In this document: positions 43,133-51,392 of the stretch, in pieces
How the letters are laid out: each line of letters begins with the position of its first letter
Numbering within the stretch: position 1 is the first letter of the stretch
NCBI RefSeq assembly: GCF_001444405.1
Contig: NZ_CP013187.1
Coordinates: 620,001-684,000, forward strand
Length of the DNA stretch: 64,000 bases
Direction: 5' to 3'
DNA from: Pseudoalteromonas phenolica
GTDB taxonomy: Bacteria; Pseudomonadota; Gammaproteobacteria; Enterobacterales; Alteromonadaceae
Translations under genes and position numbers: made by a program
The notes under the pieces: model-generated
Told to the model about the DNA's origin: nothing
The model's input: only the letters and a program-made list of their open reading frames with translations
The model's database searches: none

Positions 43133-45685
43133 TTACATAGGAAGCGACTCAAACCAGAGTCGCTTTTTTTCAGTCATTTTCTCGATTAAGCTATTTTCAA
43201 CATTTAATGTTGGGATCACTTCGTCGGTAATATCGATAAGGTCACAGACTCCGGCAACATTCCACAATGACTCTTCTAAATCTTTTGCCTTGTGAAGTGC
43301 ATAGTGGCTGACATACTTCAGTTCATTCGCTAAGTAGTCGGTATCTGGACGACCAGTTTTCGATACTTGTAGCTGGAACACAAATAAAACCTCTTTTCTG
43401 AGCGCTTTTTTAATAAATAGGAAGAGGCTATCTAGCGAGTCTTCATCTCTTAAAACCTGACTTTTAACTGCTTCATTTAAGGTTTTCTTATTAGGATCAA
43501 AGCGCATAAATAGGGTGTATTTTAGAGGTTTATCTTGCCGTGTTTGTTTGCGCAGTGCTTCTGATAGCTCATCTTCAATGAAGTTTGCAGGAAACACAGG
43601 GGCGATTTCTAATTGCTCTTCACCGCTTTGATTGAAATACTCTAAAACTTTGTGCAGCTGCGTTGGATAAAGACCTCGACCGACAGCACCAATGTTAAAA
43701 TGAGCAGACTCTTTATGTAGATAGAGCGGAAGTTGGCACACACTCTTTGTGATCATATTTCGAAGTGCCGTCGATAGGCCTGGCACTTTTGGCGTTTCTT
43801 CACACGCTTGAAGTTTACTTTTGTTTTTATCAATGAGCTGTGTGAAAAACTCAATTGCAGGGTGTTTGCCTTCAGTCACTTTATGGACTTTTAAGTTAAT
43901 GATCGTTTTTGATTTGCTTACCGCCATGACTTGATAGCGTAAGCGTTTTAAATCATGTTTTTTGGTAATTTTCTGCAACTCGGGTAAATCGAGATACACC
44001 AAATCACCTTTTTTAGCATCGGATATATCATTTAATTCGACTTGAAGGCCCATCACAGACAAGTCACGAGTATGGCCTTCTAAGATATTGCTATTGTCGC
44101 TGTGGAAAGCGATATCTGTTTTATATAAGTATCGTTTGTGAGCGCGAAGGTTTACATATTCTAACGCCACAACCTCCAGCGTTGGCGGGGTTGAGGATTT
44201 ACCATGGCCAAAGTGCTTCAGTAAATTCACTTGTCCAGCGTCGTATTGGAATTTTTTATACTCTTCTGTGCGACGTGGATCAGTGATATCTGTGAGTAAC
44301 ATCAAGTTTTGTACATCTTGAATGAAACCTTGTACTCGAGGTGTCGGCCTTTTATTTAGCTTTTCGAGCGTTTTTCCTGCACTGGCCGGGAGTGAAAGGG
44401 GAATAAAAGCATCTTCATGATAACTTGGCATTATCTGCACTTTATAAGCTCGCCAGCTGTCTTTTTGCGCGCCAAACCCGAAAAACAGAGCGTTAAGGCT
44501 GGATTCTTGTTTTAACTCGAAATCAAAGGCTGAATAATAGTAAATCTTACCGCCATTTGAGTGGGTAAATGTATAGAGTACGGCCTCTTTGACCGCACTC
44601 TGAAGGTTGTTTAAATACGCTAAACGCTTTTGGTTAAAAATACTGTATAAACACGATTTCTTTCTTTCATCTTCGAAGTAATAATGAACAAACGCGTTAT
44701 TTTCATTGGTTAACACCATTGAAGGCAGCGTGTGCTTATTGTTGACTTTACTAAGAAACACAAACAATGAACTAACTCGGGGCAGGTAGTATTGTTCATA
44801 GCCTTTGCACACAACAGCATCCATTGTGTTATCTAAATTAATCTTATAACGACGCTTGTTACCGTGTATAAAACTATTCAAAAACTCATCAAAGCCTTGG
44901 TTTTTTTCAACGAAAGTGCGCTTTAAACGAACAAACTGGTAATCTTGGCTTACAGGCTCAACGGCTACTACTTCGTATTGAATGCCACTTTTAAGACCCA
45001 GTTCAAAATCTTGCTCCAAACCAACCAGTCGAATACTCAGCAACTGACCTTTTTCAAACACCGCTTTTGGGTGTACTTTTATTTTGGCGCCACTTAAAGA
45101 AATATCTGAGGTATTGGCCGAAATAATATTATTCTTAGATACTTCAACCGTTATCTTGATCGAGTAATTCATCCTTTCTTCAATGCGGCTTTCATATGAG
45201 GCAAACTTTATTAATTTAGCCCCTTGATTGAGCGCTTGAGGTGGAGAGTCAGCATCATCTTGTGCTTGTTGCTGAGCTCGCTTTTGAATTACGCGAAAGT
45301 TATTATCTGTATTCATGACAGCTTCATATACCGCAAGGGTGTACTGACCGTGCTTGGCAATTTCTTGTTCAAATACGGTGATGGCTAAATCGTCCATAAA
45401 GTGTTGCTTGCCATCATGAATATAGGGTTTTACTTCACCTGAAACTTGTCCCCGCAGATCAATAAATCGGGCAATAGGCTGCGATAGACGAGACATTTCC
45501 ATTTTGATCAAAAACTGATCGGGCTTGGTGAGGTGGGCTGTTTTTTGCGCAAAGAATCCATCAAAGCCAGGCGAGCCTAACTGTTGCTTGAGTTCTTCTA
45601 TCAAAGGTTGATATTGTTGCAGCTTATCTTCAGCCATATAAAACCATTTTACTTGCCGAATTTTGTCATTGAACAAAACAGGCAT
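43133..45685 (-). CDS. Large multi-domain PilZ protein (predicted c-di-GMP receptor)
   Basis: The 850-residue soluble protein has two canonical PilZ signatures. One is RIEER with DISLSG (about residues 167 and 194); the other is RAHKR with DLSVMG (about 518 and 545). A third region near 280 (HGNKRRYKI) may be a degenerate PilZ fold. The N-terminal 150 residues are helical, and the C-terminal 220 are of unknown type. In Vibrio a large PilZ protein (PlzC, VC2344, from memory) is also next to radA, so it is probably an orthologue. It likely binds c-di-GMP at two sites; its output is unknown. Starts at 45685 or at residue 17 (45637) are possible. Confidence 0.82.
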   Translation of the reverse strand: MPVLFNDKIRQVKWFYMAEDKLQQYQPLIEELKQQLGSPGFDGFFAQKTAHLTKPDQFLIKMEMSRLSQPIARFIDLRGQVSGEVKPYIHDGKQHFMDDLAITVFEQEIAKHGQYTLAVYEAVMNTDNNFRVIQKRAQQQAQDDADSPPQALNQGAKLIKFASYESRIEERMNYSIKITVEVSKNNIISANTSDISLSGAKIKVHPKAVFEKGQLLSIRLVGLEQDFELGLKSGIQYEVVAVEPVSQDYQFVRLKRTFVEKNQGFDEFLNSFIHGNKRRYKINLDNTMDAVVCKGYEQYYLPRVSSLFVFLSKVNNKHTLPSMVLTNENNAFVHYYFEDERKKSCLYSIFNQKRLAYLNNLQSAVKEAVLYTFTHSNGGKIYYYSAFDFELKQESSLNALFFGFGAQKDSWRAYKVQIMPSYHEDAFIPLSLPASAGKTLEKLNKRPTPRVQGFIQDVQNLMLLTDITDPRRTEEYKKFQYDAGQVNLLKHFGHGKSSTPPTLEVVALEYVNLRAHKRYLYKTDIAFHSDNSNILEGHTRDLSVMGLQVELNDISDAKKGDLVYLDLPELQKITKKHDLKRLRYQVMAVSKSKTIINLKVHKVTEGKHPAIEFFTQLIDKNKSKLQACEETPKVPGLSTALRNMITKSVCQLPLYLHKESAHFNIGAVGRGLYPTQLHKVLEYFNQSGEEQLEIAPVFPANFIEDELSEALRKQTRQDKPLKYTLFMRFDPNKKTLNEAVKSQVLRDEDSLDSLFLFIKKALRKEVLFVFQLQVSKTGRPDTDYLANELKYVSHYALHKAKDLEESLWNVAGVCDLIDITDEVIPTLNVENSLIEKMTEKKRLWFESLPM

Positions 45686-45839
45686 TAATTTTCTTTTAGA
45701 TTTCTTCGTTAATACTATGACAATAATTAGACATAGTTAACTTATTCTTGAGCAATAAATGAGTAAAGTGCCAGATTTATATGATAAAACTGAATATAAT
45801 TTTACTCAGTGAATTTTAAAGCAAAAAGTGTGCCTTAGT

Positions 45840-47210
45840 ATGGGAAAGAAAAAAACAGCATTTGTATGCAGTGAGTGTGGAGCCGAATTTGCTAGATGGC
45901 AGGGGCAATGCTCAGAATGTAAGGCTTGGAATACGGTCACTGAATTTAGAGTGCCCAGTGTTAAATCACCACCTCGCAGTTCAGCAATGGCCGGCTATGC
46001 AGGCATGGTCGATGCTAAGGTACAAACGCTTGATGAGGTAAACCTTGAAAGCTTACCCCGCTTTTCAACTGGTTTTAAAGAGTTTGATCGAGTACTTGGT
46101 GGCGGGGTGGTTCCAGGCAGTGCTATTTTGATTGGTGGTTCGCCAGGCGCGGGTAAAAGTACCGTTTTACTGCAAACCATGTGTTTACTTGCCGAGTCGA
46201 TGAATACTTTGTACGTCACTGGTGAAGAGTCACTGCAACAAGTTGCCATGCGTGCCCACCGTTTGGGGCTACCAACTAACAAATTGAAAACCCTTGCAGA
46301 AACCAATGTTGAGACAATTTGCCAATTGGCTTTACAAGAAAAGCCAAGCATCATGGTAATTGACTCAATTCAGGTTATGCATATGAGCGATGTGCAATCA
46401 GCGCCGGGCAGTGTCTCACAAGTACGCGAAAGTGCCGCTTATTTGACGCGTTTTGCGAAGCAAAACCAAGTGGCCATTATTATGGTAGGTCATGTAACTA
46501 AAGATGGCACCTTGGCGGGGCCTAAGGTACTAGAGCACTGCATTGACTGCTCTATTTTACTAGAAGGTAGTAGCGATAGTCGCTTTAGAACATTGCGCGG
46601 TAACAAAAACCGTTTTGGAGCAGTGAATGAGTTAGGTGTGTTTGCCATGACAGGGCAAGGCTTAAAAGAAGTGTCTAATCCATCGGCTATTTTCTTAAAT
46701 CGTGGTGAGGAACAAACGCCCGGTTCACTGGTGATGGTCATTTGGGAAGGCACGCGCCCGCTTCTTGTTGAAGTACAAGCCTTGGTCGATTATTCCCAAT
46801 TAGCAAATCCTCGCCGTGTCACTGTTGGTTTAGAGCAAAACCGTCTAGCTATGTTGTTGGCGGTATTGCACCGCCATGGCGGTTTGCAAGTTTCCGATCA
46901 GGATGTGTTTGTAAATGTGGTAGGTGGCGTTAAAGTGTCTGAAACCAGTGCCGACCTTGCTTTGATCACCGCGCTTGTATCGAGTTTTAAGAACTTCTCA
47001 CTCGATAGGCAACTTGTCGTTTTTGGCGAAGTTGGACTCGGTGGTGAAATTCGTCCTGTACCAAGTGGTCAAGAAAGATTAAGAGAAGCCGCGAAACATG
47101 GGTTTAAACGTGCTATTGTACCAAATGCCAATAAGCCGAAGGAGCTTATTGAAGGGATGGAAGTTATAGGCGTGAACAGTCTAAGCGAAGCCCTGGACGC
47201 GTTATTTTAA
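45840..47210 (+). CDS. radA: DNA repair protein RadA
   Basis: From the ATG at 45840 the protein has 456 residues, near E. coli RadA (460). It has a C4 zinc finger (CSECGAEF...QCSECKAW), a RecA-like core with Walker A GSPGAGKST (about 100-108), the RadA-specific KNRFG motif (about 256-260), and a C-terminal Lon-protease-like domain. RadA drives branch migration of recombination intermediates. A GTG at 45828 would add four residues but is not supported. It is divergent from the PilZ gene, and a DUF945-like gene follows after 15 bases. Confidence 0.95.
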   Translation: MGKKKTAFVCSECGAEFARWQGQCSECKAWNTVTEFRVPSVKSPPRSSAMAGYAGMVDAKVQTLDEVNLESLPRFSTGFKEFDRVLGGGVVPGSAILIGGSPGAGKSTVLLQTMCLLAESMNTLYVTGEESLQQVAMRAHRLGLPTNKLKTLAETNVETICQLALQEKPSIMVIDSIQVMHMSDVQSAPGSVSQVRESAAYLTRFAKQNQVAIIMVGHVTKDGTLAGPKVLEHCIDCSILLEGSSDSRFRTLRGNKNRFGAVNELGVFAMTGQGLKEVSNPSAIFLNRGEEQTPGSLVMVIWEGTRPLLVEVQALVDYSQLANPRRVTVGLEQNRLAMLLAVLHRHGGLQVSDQDVFVNVVGGVKVSETSADLALITALVSSFKNFSLDRQLVVFGEVGLGGEIRPVPSGQERLREAAKHGFKRAIVPNANKPKELIEGMEVIGVNSLSEALDALF

Positions 47211-47225
47211 TCAGGAAGTTAAAAC

Positions 47226-48149
47226 ATGAAAAAACCGCTTATCGCGATTGCTGTTATTGGCACAATAGCAGCGGGTTACGGTGTAACTCAATACAAAGCC
47301 AATGAAAAGCTGAATGACGAGATTGCTAAGCAGATCTCTGTTTTTGAAGAAACATCTGGTCTCTCTATTGATTACAAAGAAGCAAACTACTCTTTGTTAA
47401 GCCAAGAAGTTAGCCTGAAAGATATTCAGTTTAAAGGCCCAGAAGGTGAAGACCTTGCTGTGATTAACCAAATCATCATTGAAGGATATGAAGCTGACAA
47501 GATTAGTCCTTACACTTCGATGGACTTGCAAGGTTTACGTTTAGCACAGCCTTTAATTGAGCAAGCACAACAAACAGCACCTTCAGAGTTATTAAATGCA
47601 AGCTATGACATCACTTCAAGCTTAAAGTATGATGAAGCCAGCGGTAAGAGTGACTTCGACATTGGCTTTGTTGCTGGTGAAGTTGCCTCTATGGATATGG
47701 CTTTCTCGTTAGGTAATTCAAAGTCGCTTATGGAGGTGTCTCTTGAGTCGCAAAAACTGCAATCTCAAAGCCCACTTACCATGGAGCAAGAGCTGCAACT
47801 TCAAAGTAAAATGATGATGGCAATGCAAGAGCTGCAACCGCAGTCATTCAACTTTACTTTTAACAATAAAGGTCAGTTTGACACGGTTGTAGAGAAGCAA
47901 TTGTCTGCAGTTCAATTAGATAAACTGACTTTTGTTCAACAAGCACAGATGCAAGTAGACATGCTGCCGCTTGCTGAAGATTCAAAGTCTGAATTAATGA
48001 ACTTTGTAAATGGCTTAAATAGCTTAAATATTTCAATGCAGCTAAATGAAAACAAAGCGGTATCGCAACTTGCAATGGAATTGGCAGGCCTAGCTCAGCA
48101 GCCTGAAAAGTTAGCAGAGTTCCTTAACTTACAAGTTAAAGGTAGTTAA
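47226..48149 (+). CDS. DUF945-like predicted membrane-anchored protein
   Basis: The 307-residue protein begins with an N-terminal membrane or uncleaved signal segment (KKPLIAIAVIGTIAAGYGV). A helical and beta-rich periplasmic part follows, rich in Gln, Ser and Met, including EQELQLQSKMMMAMQELQPQ. The organisation resembles DUF945/YdgA-type proteins, but the match is weak. It follows radA by 15 bases and is probably cotranscribed, without an obvious functional link. A strong terminator follows. Function unknown. Confidence 0.7.
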   Translation: MKKPLIAIAVIGTIAAGYGVTQYKANEKLNDEIAKQISVFEETSGLSIDYKEANYSLLSQEVSLKDIQFKGPEGEDLAVINQIIIEGYEADKISPYTSMDLQGLRLAQPLIEQAQQTAPSELLNASYDITSSLKYDEASGKSDFDIGFVAGEVASMDMAFSLGNSKSLMEVSLESQKLQSQSPLTMEQELQLQSKMMMAMQELQPQSFNFTFNNKGQFDTVVEKQLSAVQLDKLTFVQQAQMQVDMLPLAEDSKSELMNFVNGLNSLNISMQLNENKAVSQLAMELAGLAQQPEKLAEFLNLQVKGS

Positions 48150-48177
48150 GCAACAGTACTATTTTTAGTTCAAAATT

Positions 48178-48207
48178 AAAAAAGGCTTCAGATGTGAAGC
48201 CTTTTTT
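48178..48207 (+). terminator. Rho-independent terminator after the DUF945-like gene
   Basis: AAAAAGGCTTCA-GATG-TGAAGCCTTTTTT is a perfect stem ending in a T run, 30 bases after the stop codon. The MITE copy begins 15 bases further on. Confidence 0.93.
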
Positions 48208-48221
48208 GTTGCTGTTATTTT

Positions 48222-48487
48222 TATACCCAAACCACCTCAAGATACGAGGTTCAGCGAGAATTGATTGGCTGTCAGACAAGGCATCGATTTGAAGGTCTAG
48301 TGGTTCTAAATCGAAAATTGATAACGCAGTATGGAAGCCAATCAAACTCGCCCAAGGGAGCGTGCTTTCAGTCCAATTTCATCGTCAAAGAACTTGGAAA
48401 GGACTCGTCATTACACTGCGTTCTTTTCCTTGAACTAGAACAGAAGGCAGCGCTCTGAATCATGCATCTTGAGGAAGTTTGGGTATA
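48222..48487 (+). mobile_element. 266-bp MITE-like element, copy A
   Basis: The element starts TATACCCAAAC and ends GTTTGGGTATA, with CCTCAAGAT and ATCTTGAGG just inside, so the ends are imperfect terminal inverted repeats of about 22 bases. A second copy of exactly the same length lies at 57868-58133 in opposite orientation; about 16 differences were counted by eye (about 94% identity). The interior has an internal GATTGGCT/AGCCAATC pair, but no gene and no transposase. TA at each end could be a TA target duplication, as with IS630/Tc1-mariner elements (inference). Its right end is four bases from the stop codon of the RDD gene. Confidence 0.8.
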
Positions 48488-48490
48488 GTT

Positions 48491-48988
48491 TTAATCTAAG
48501 CTGTTATATACACGCTTATTTTCTTCTTTGCTCAGTAACAATACTTCTGTGCCACAGATCATATCTTGCAGTGCACGCTTTTGTTTAAAGTCAACCAGTA
48601 CCAGTAAATTACCTAAGCCTAATAGAGCAAATAAACTACGCGCCATGGCTTTTGGCCAAGACAGTAATTGACCATCAGGGGTTTGAACTTTTAAACGCCA
48701 TGCTCGCATACCAATTGTTTGACCGCTCTTAGTCCAGAAATAGCTGAAAAAAATCATACTGACTAAAACTAACAAGATGCTGCGAAGGCCGTATAGAAGA
48801 GGAGTGGATTGAATCAGTGCAGACACATCTTCATGATCGCCCAATGAAATCATGCCTAACGAAATAAAGCCCTGAATAATGAGCAGGTATGCCACGGTAG
48901 TTAGCATAGCAAACGCGATCACGACTAAACCGTCATACATTAAAGAAGCAAGTCGGCGCATTAATCCAGCGCGAGGAAATTCAGACAT
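48491..48988 (-). CDS. RDD family membrane protein
   Basis: From the ATG at 48988 the protein has 165 residues. It has the RDD signature (RAGLMRRLASLMYDGLVV, with Arg, Asp and a later Asp in QDMICGTE) and about three membrane segments. The GQTIGMRAWRLKVQT block is typical of the family. Function is not established; some RDD proteins act in ion or osmotic balance. A GTG at 49000 is a possible earlier start. The MITE copy sits just after its stop codon, so any native terminator may have been displaced. Confidence 0.82.
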   Translation of the reverse strand: MSEFPRAGLMRRLASLMYDGLVVIAFAMLTTVAYLLIIQGFISLGMISLGDHEDVSALIQSTPLLYGLRSILLVLVSMIFFSYFWTKSGQTIGMRAWRLKVQTPDGQLLSWPKAMARSLFALLGLGNLLVLVDFKQKRALQDMICGTEVLLLSKEENKRVYNSLD

Positions 48989-49118
48989 CTTAGCCAACAC
49001 TTAAATAAGAAAATAATGCAGCTATTTTACACAAAGCCAATGAAAATGGCGAAACTGCTGTTTATAAAAGTTAAGCGATTAAAATATCAGCAGTTAAATG
49101 GAGCAATAAAAAAATTGC

Positions 49119-49147
49119 TTGCTCCCACTAGGGGATGTTTGTATAGT
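49119..49147 (+). promoter_or_regulatory. Candidate promoter of the tRNA-Leu gene
   Basis: TTGCTC (49119-49124) and TATAGT (49142-49147) are 17 bases apart. Transcription would begin near 49153, giving a leader of about 88 bases before the mature tRNA. The -10 fits well and the -35 only moderately. Confidence 0.5.
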
Positions 49148-49240
49148 GTTTTGCACAGAGATGAGGGCATAGAAAAAAAGCCTGAGCTCAAAGTGGTTTT
49201 TCTTTATTTTCTCTTGGTTAGAAGATCAAAGAAAAATTAT

Positions 49241-49325
49241 GCCAGTGTGATGGAATTGGTAGACATGACGGATTCAAAATCCGTTGCCTTCGGGCGTGGC
49301 GGTTCAAGTCCGCCCACTGGTACCA
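49241..49325 (+). tRNA. tRNA-Leu (anticodon CAA)
   Basis: The 85-base sequence folds as a class II tRNA. Acceptor stem GCCAGTG/CACTGGT is followed by discriminator A and an encoded CCA. The anticodon stem ACGGA/TCCGT holds the loop TTCAAAA (anticodon CAA), there is a variable arm TGCCTTCGGGCG, and the T arm contains GGTTCAAGTCC. It reads UUG codons. TrmL, which methylates this tRNA at position 34, is encoded at 29460-29924. An intrinsic terminator follows ten bases later, then tandem copies of the tRNA 3' end. Confidence 0.96.
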
Positions 49326-49749
49326 CTTTTTATGTAACCCTAGCCGTTTGGTTAGGGTTTTTTTATGCCTGAAATTCGTTGAAAGCATCGGATTTTAAAA
49401 CTTCGGTAGCACCGACTTTATGTTGGGTCACTTATCTAATTATTTAGCGAAACGAACTTGAGCGCCACGAGGGTGGCGCTAATACAGGTTAAGAGTCCGC
49501 CCACTGGTACCACTTTTTATGTAACCCTAGCCGTTTGGTTAGGGTTTTTTTATGCCTGAAATTCGTTGAAAGCACTGCATTTCAACTTCTGTAGCACCGA
49601 CTTTACGTCGGGTAAATAACATCTAAATTGAGCGAAACGAACTTGGGCGCCACGCGGGTGGCGCTCATACATGTTAAGAGTCCGTCCACTGGTACCACTT
49701 TTTATATAACCCTAGCCGTTTGGTTAGGGTTTTTTTATGCCTGAAATTC
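49307..49749 (+). repeat. Tandem repeats of the tRNA-Leu 3' end plus terminator
   Basis: The last 19 bases of the tRNA (AGTCCGCCCACTGGTACCA) recur at 49494-49512 and, with one change, at 49679-49697. Units are 187, 185 and 71 bases (the third is truncated). The first 80 bases of units 1 and 2 are identical and include the tRNA end, an intrinsic terminator and a following spacer. The rest is more divergent and includes a hairpin AGCGCCAC/GTGGCGCT (49461-49480) and a GTAG-footed hairpin. The pattern closely resembles the 178-bp rtT repeats after E. coli tyrT, which also carry 19 bases of the tRNA 3' end. No gene lies in 49326-49805. Confidence 0.9.
49335..49364 (+). terminator. Rho-independent terminator after tRNA-Leu (repeated in units 2 and 3)
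   Basis: AACCCTA and TAGGGTT pair with CC/GG inside around GTTT, followed by seven T's. Near-identical copies occur at 49522-49551 and 49708-49737 in the tandem repeats, so transcription meets three terminators in series. Confidence 0.88.
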
Positions 49750-49754
49750 ACGTA

Positions 49755-49783
49755 ACAAAAAGCCGCGATAAATAACGCGGCTT
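49755..49783 (-). terminator. Rho-independent terminator of fldB
   Basis: On the minus strand AGCCGCG and CGCGGCT pair around an eight-base AT loop, followed by TTTTTG. It lies 23 bases after the fldB stop codon. Confidence 0.85.
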
Positions 49784-49805
49784 CAACTAAACTTTTGGCT
49801 TTTTC

Positions 49806-50327
49806 TTACAAAGTCTCACTATACTCAGTAAGTACTTGCTCAACCCAAGTGGCAATGCGTTCTTCACTTTTTTCGTACTGACTGTCTTCGTCTAAAGCTA
49901 AGCCAACAAAGTGCGACTTATCTTCGGTGAGTGCTTTGGAGGCTTCAAACTCATATTCATCGTTATTTGGCCAGTATCCTAAAAAGGTCACACCCTGTGG
50001 TGCGATTTTATCGTGTAGCATGCCTAGGGCGTCTTGGAACCATTGGCCATAACCTTGCTGATCGCCCATACCGAATAGTGCGATGGTTTTACCTGCTAGG
50101 TCGACGTTTTCAATGTCGTCCCAGATTGATTCCCAATCTTCTTGTAGTTCACCAAAGTCCCATGTCGAAATACCGAAGATTAAAAAATCGAAATTTTCAG
50201 CGTCTTTTAAGTTCACATCTTTAATGTTGAACATAGACAGGGTGTCTTTGCCGATGATGTCTTGAATTTTTTCAGCGGCCATTTCGGTGTAACAGGTGGT
50301 TGAACCATAGAATAAGCCAATTTGCAT
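49806..50327 (-). CDS. fldB: Flavodoxin FldB
   Basis: From the ATG at 50327 the protein has 173 residues, the same length as E. coli FldB. It has the FMN phosphate loop YGSTTCYTEMAAEKI (about 7-21), WDFGELQEDWE (about 52-62) and FGMGDQQGYGQWF. The CYTE variant of the phosphate loop separates FldB from FldA. It is a small electron carrier. It is divergent from xerD, the same order as in E. coli (fldB next to xerD-dsbC-recJ-prfB-lysS). Confidence 0.95.
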   Translation of the reverse strand: MQIGLFYGSTTCYTEMAAEKIQDIIGKDTLSMFNIKDVNLKDAENFDFLIFGISTWDFGELQEDWESIWDDIENVDLAGKTIALFGMGDQQGYGQWFQDALGMLHDKIAPQGVTFLGYWPNNDEYEFEASKALTEDKSHFVGLALDEDSQYEKSEERIATWVEQVLTEYSETL

Positions 50328-50406
50328 GCGGTTTATCACTTCTTATAAGGCTGATATGATGGGGCAAATTTTACCTGATGACACTTTAAATTGATACAGG
50401 CGACCA

Positions 50407-51333
50407 GTGAGCGATTTTGCAGATTTTGAAAATGACATAACCGAGCAAGAAGATGTGATAGAAGCATTTATCGATGTGCTTTTTCTTGAGCATGGCTTGA
50501 GTGAAAATACTTTAGCTGCTTATCGCACCGATTTAGAAAAGTGCGATGCCTTTATGAAAGCAGAACAAGGCAGGGATAATCTACTTGAGGTGACGCAGCA
50601 AGATATTGAACAATACTTAGCACATCGTGTAGATTTGGGTTTAAAGCCTCGTAGCACCGCCAGAGCGATCAGTGCGTTAAAACGTTTTTACTTGCATTGG
50701 GTGAAGACGCAAAAAATCTCAGCATCACCTATGGTCAATATCGCATTACCAAAGACTGGGCAGGCAATTCCGAAAACGCTGACTGAAAACGAAGTCGAAG
50801 CCTTGCTTGATGCGCCCAATGTTGAAGACCCCATGGGGCTTAGAGACAAAGCCATGTTAGAGCTCTTATATGCAACAGGTCTGCGCGTCACAGAGCTGGT
50901 GGGCTTGCGCATGGAGCAAATTAACTTGCGCCAAGCCGTAGTGTTAGTCCGTGGTAAAGGCGGCAAAGAGCGCATGGTGCCGATGGGAGAAGAAGCCCAA
51001 CACTGGATAGAGCTATTTATACAGCAAGGTCGCGCTTTAATGATTAAGCATGCCACCGACTTTGTTTTCCCATCAAAACGTGGGATAGGTATGACTCGTC
51101 AAACTTTTTGGCATAGAATCAAACACTATGCTATTTTGGCAAACATAACGTCGCCATTATCGCCACATACGTTACGTCATGCCTTTGCAACACATTTGTT
51201 GAATCATGGTGCAGATTTACGAGTCGTGCAAATGATGTTGGGCCACAGCGACTTATCGACGACACAAATTTATACCCATGTAGCGAGCGAAAGGTTGAAA
51301 TCGCTGCATCAAGAACATCATCCACGTGCGTGA
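50407..51333 (+). CDS. xerD: Site-specific tyrosine recombinase XerD
   Basis: The 308-residue protein starts with GTG. The N-terminal SAM-like DNA-binding domain (about 15-105) has the LSENTLAAYRTDLEK block. The catalytic domain has Arg in YATGLRVTELVGL, Lys in GKGGKERMVPMG, HTLRHAFATHLLNHG (His and Arg), LGHSDLSTTQIYTHV (His and the Tyr nucleophile). With XerC it resolves chromosome dimers at dif under FtsK. It is about ten residues longer than E. coli XerD at the N-terminus. Confidence 0.97.
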   Translation: MSDFADFENDITEQEDVIEAFIDVLFLEHGLSENTLAAYRTDLEKCDAFMKAEQGRDNLLEVTQQDIEQYLAHRVDLGLKPRSTARAISALKRFYLHWVKTQKISASPMVNIALPKTGQAIPKTLTENEVEALLDAPNVEDPMGLRDKAMLELLYATGLRVTELVGLRMEQINLRQAVVLVRGKGGKERMVPMGEEAQHWIELFIQQGRALMIKHATDFVFPSKRGIGMTRQTFWHRIKHYAILANITSPLSPHTLRHAFATHLLNHGADLRVVQMMLGHSDLSTTQIYTHVASERLKSLHQEHHPRA

Positions 51334-51392
51334 TGGAATTTTTTTGAATTTATCCGGTCATACTGGATAGCAACGAAATTTATGAGAACAGA

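Noticed and set aside
48261..48458. A small plus-strand frame inside the MITE copy (65 residues) and a minus one at 48136-48345
   Set aside because: Neither looks like a protein family. The second element copy differs at scattered positions without codon bias, and the first frame has no ribosome-binding site.
49016..49372. A 118-residue plus-strand open frame ending after the tRNA-Leu gene
   Set aside because: It runs straight through the tRNA (MELVDMTDSKSVAFGRGGSSPPTG is the well-known false translation of a tRNA-Leu gene, shown here only for recognition in part) and has no ribosome-binding site.
49307..49749. attL/attR of an excised genomic island at tRNA-Leu
   Set aside because: Direct repeats of a tRNA 3' end suggest this, but whole 186-base units are repeated in tandem, including a terminator, and there is no integrase. 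Tandem duplication of the rtT type fits better.
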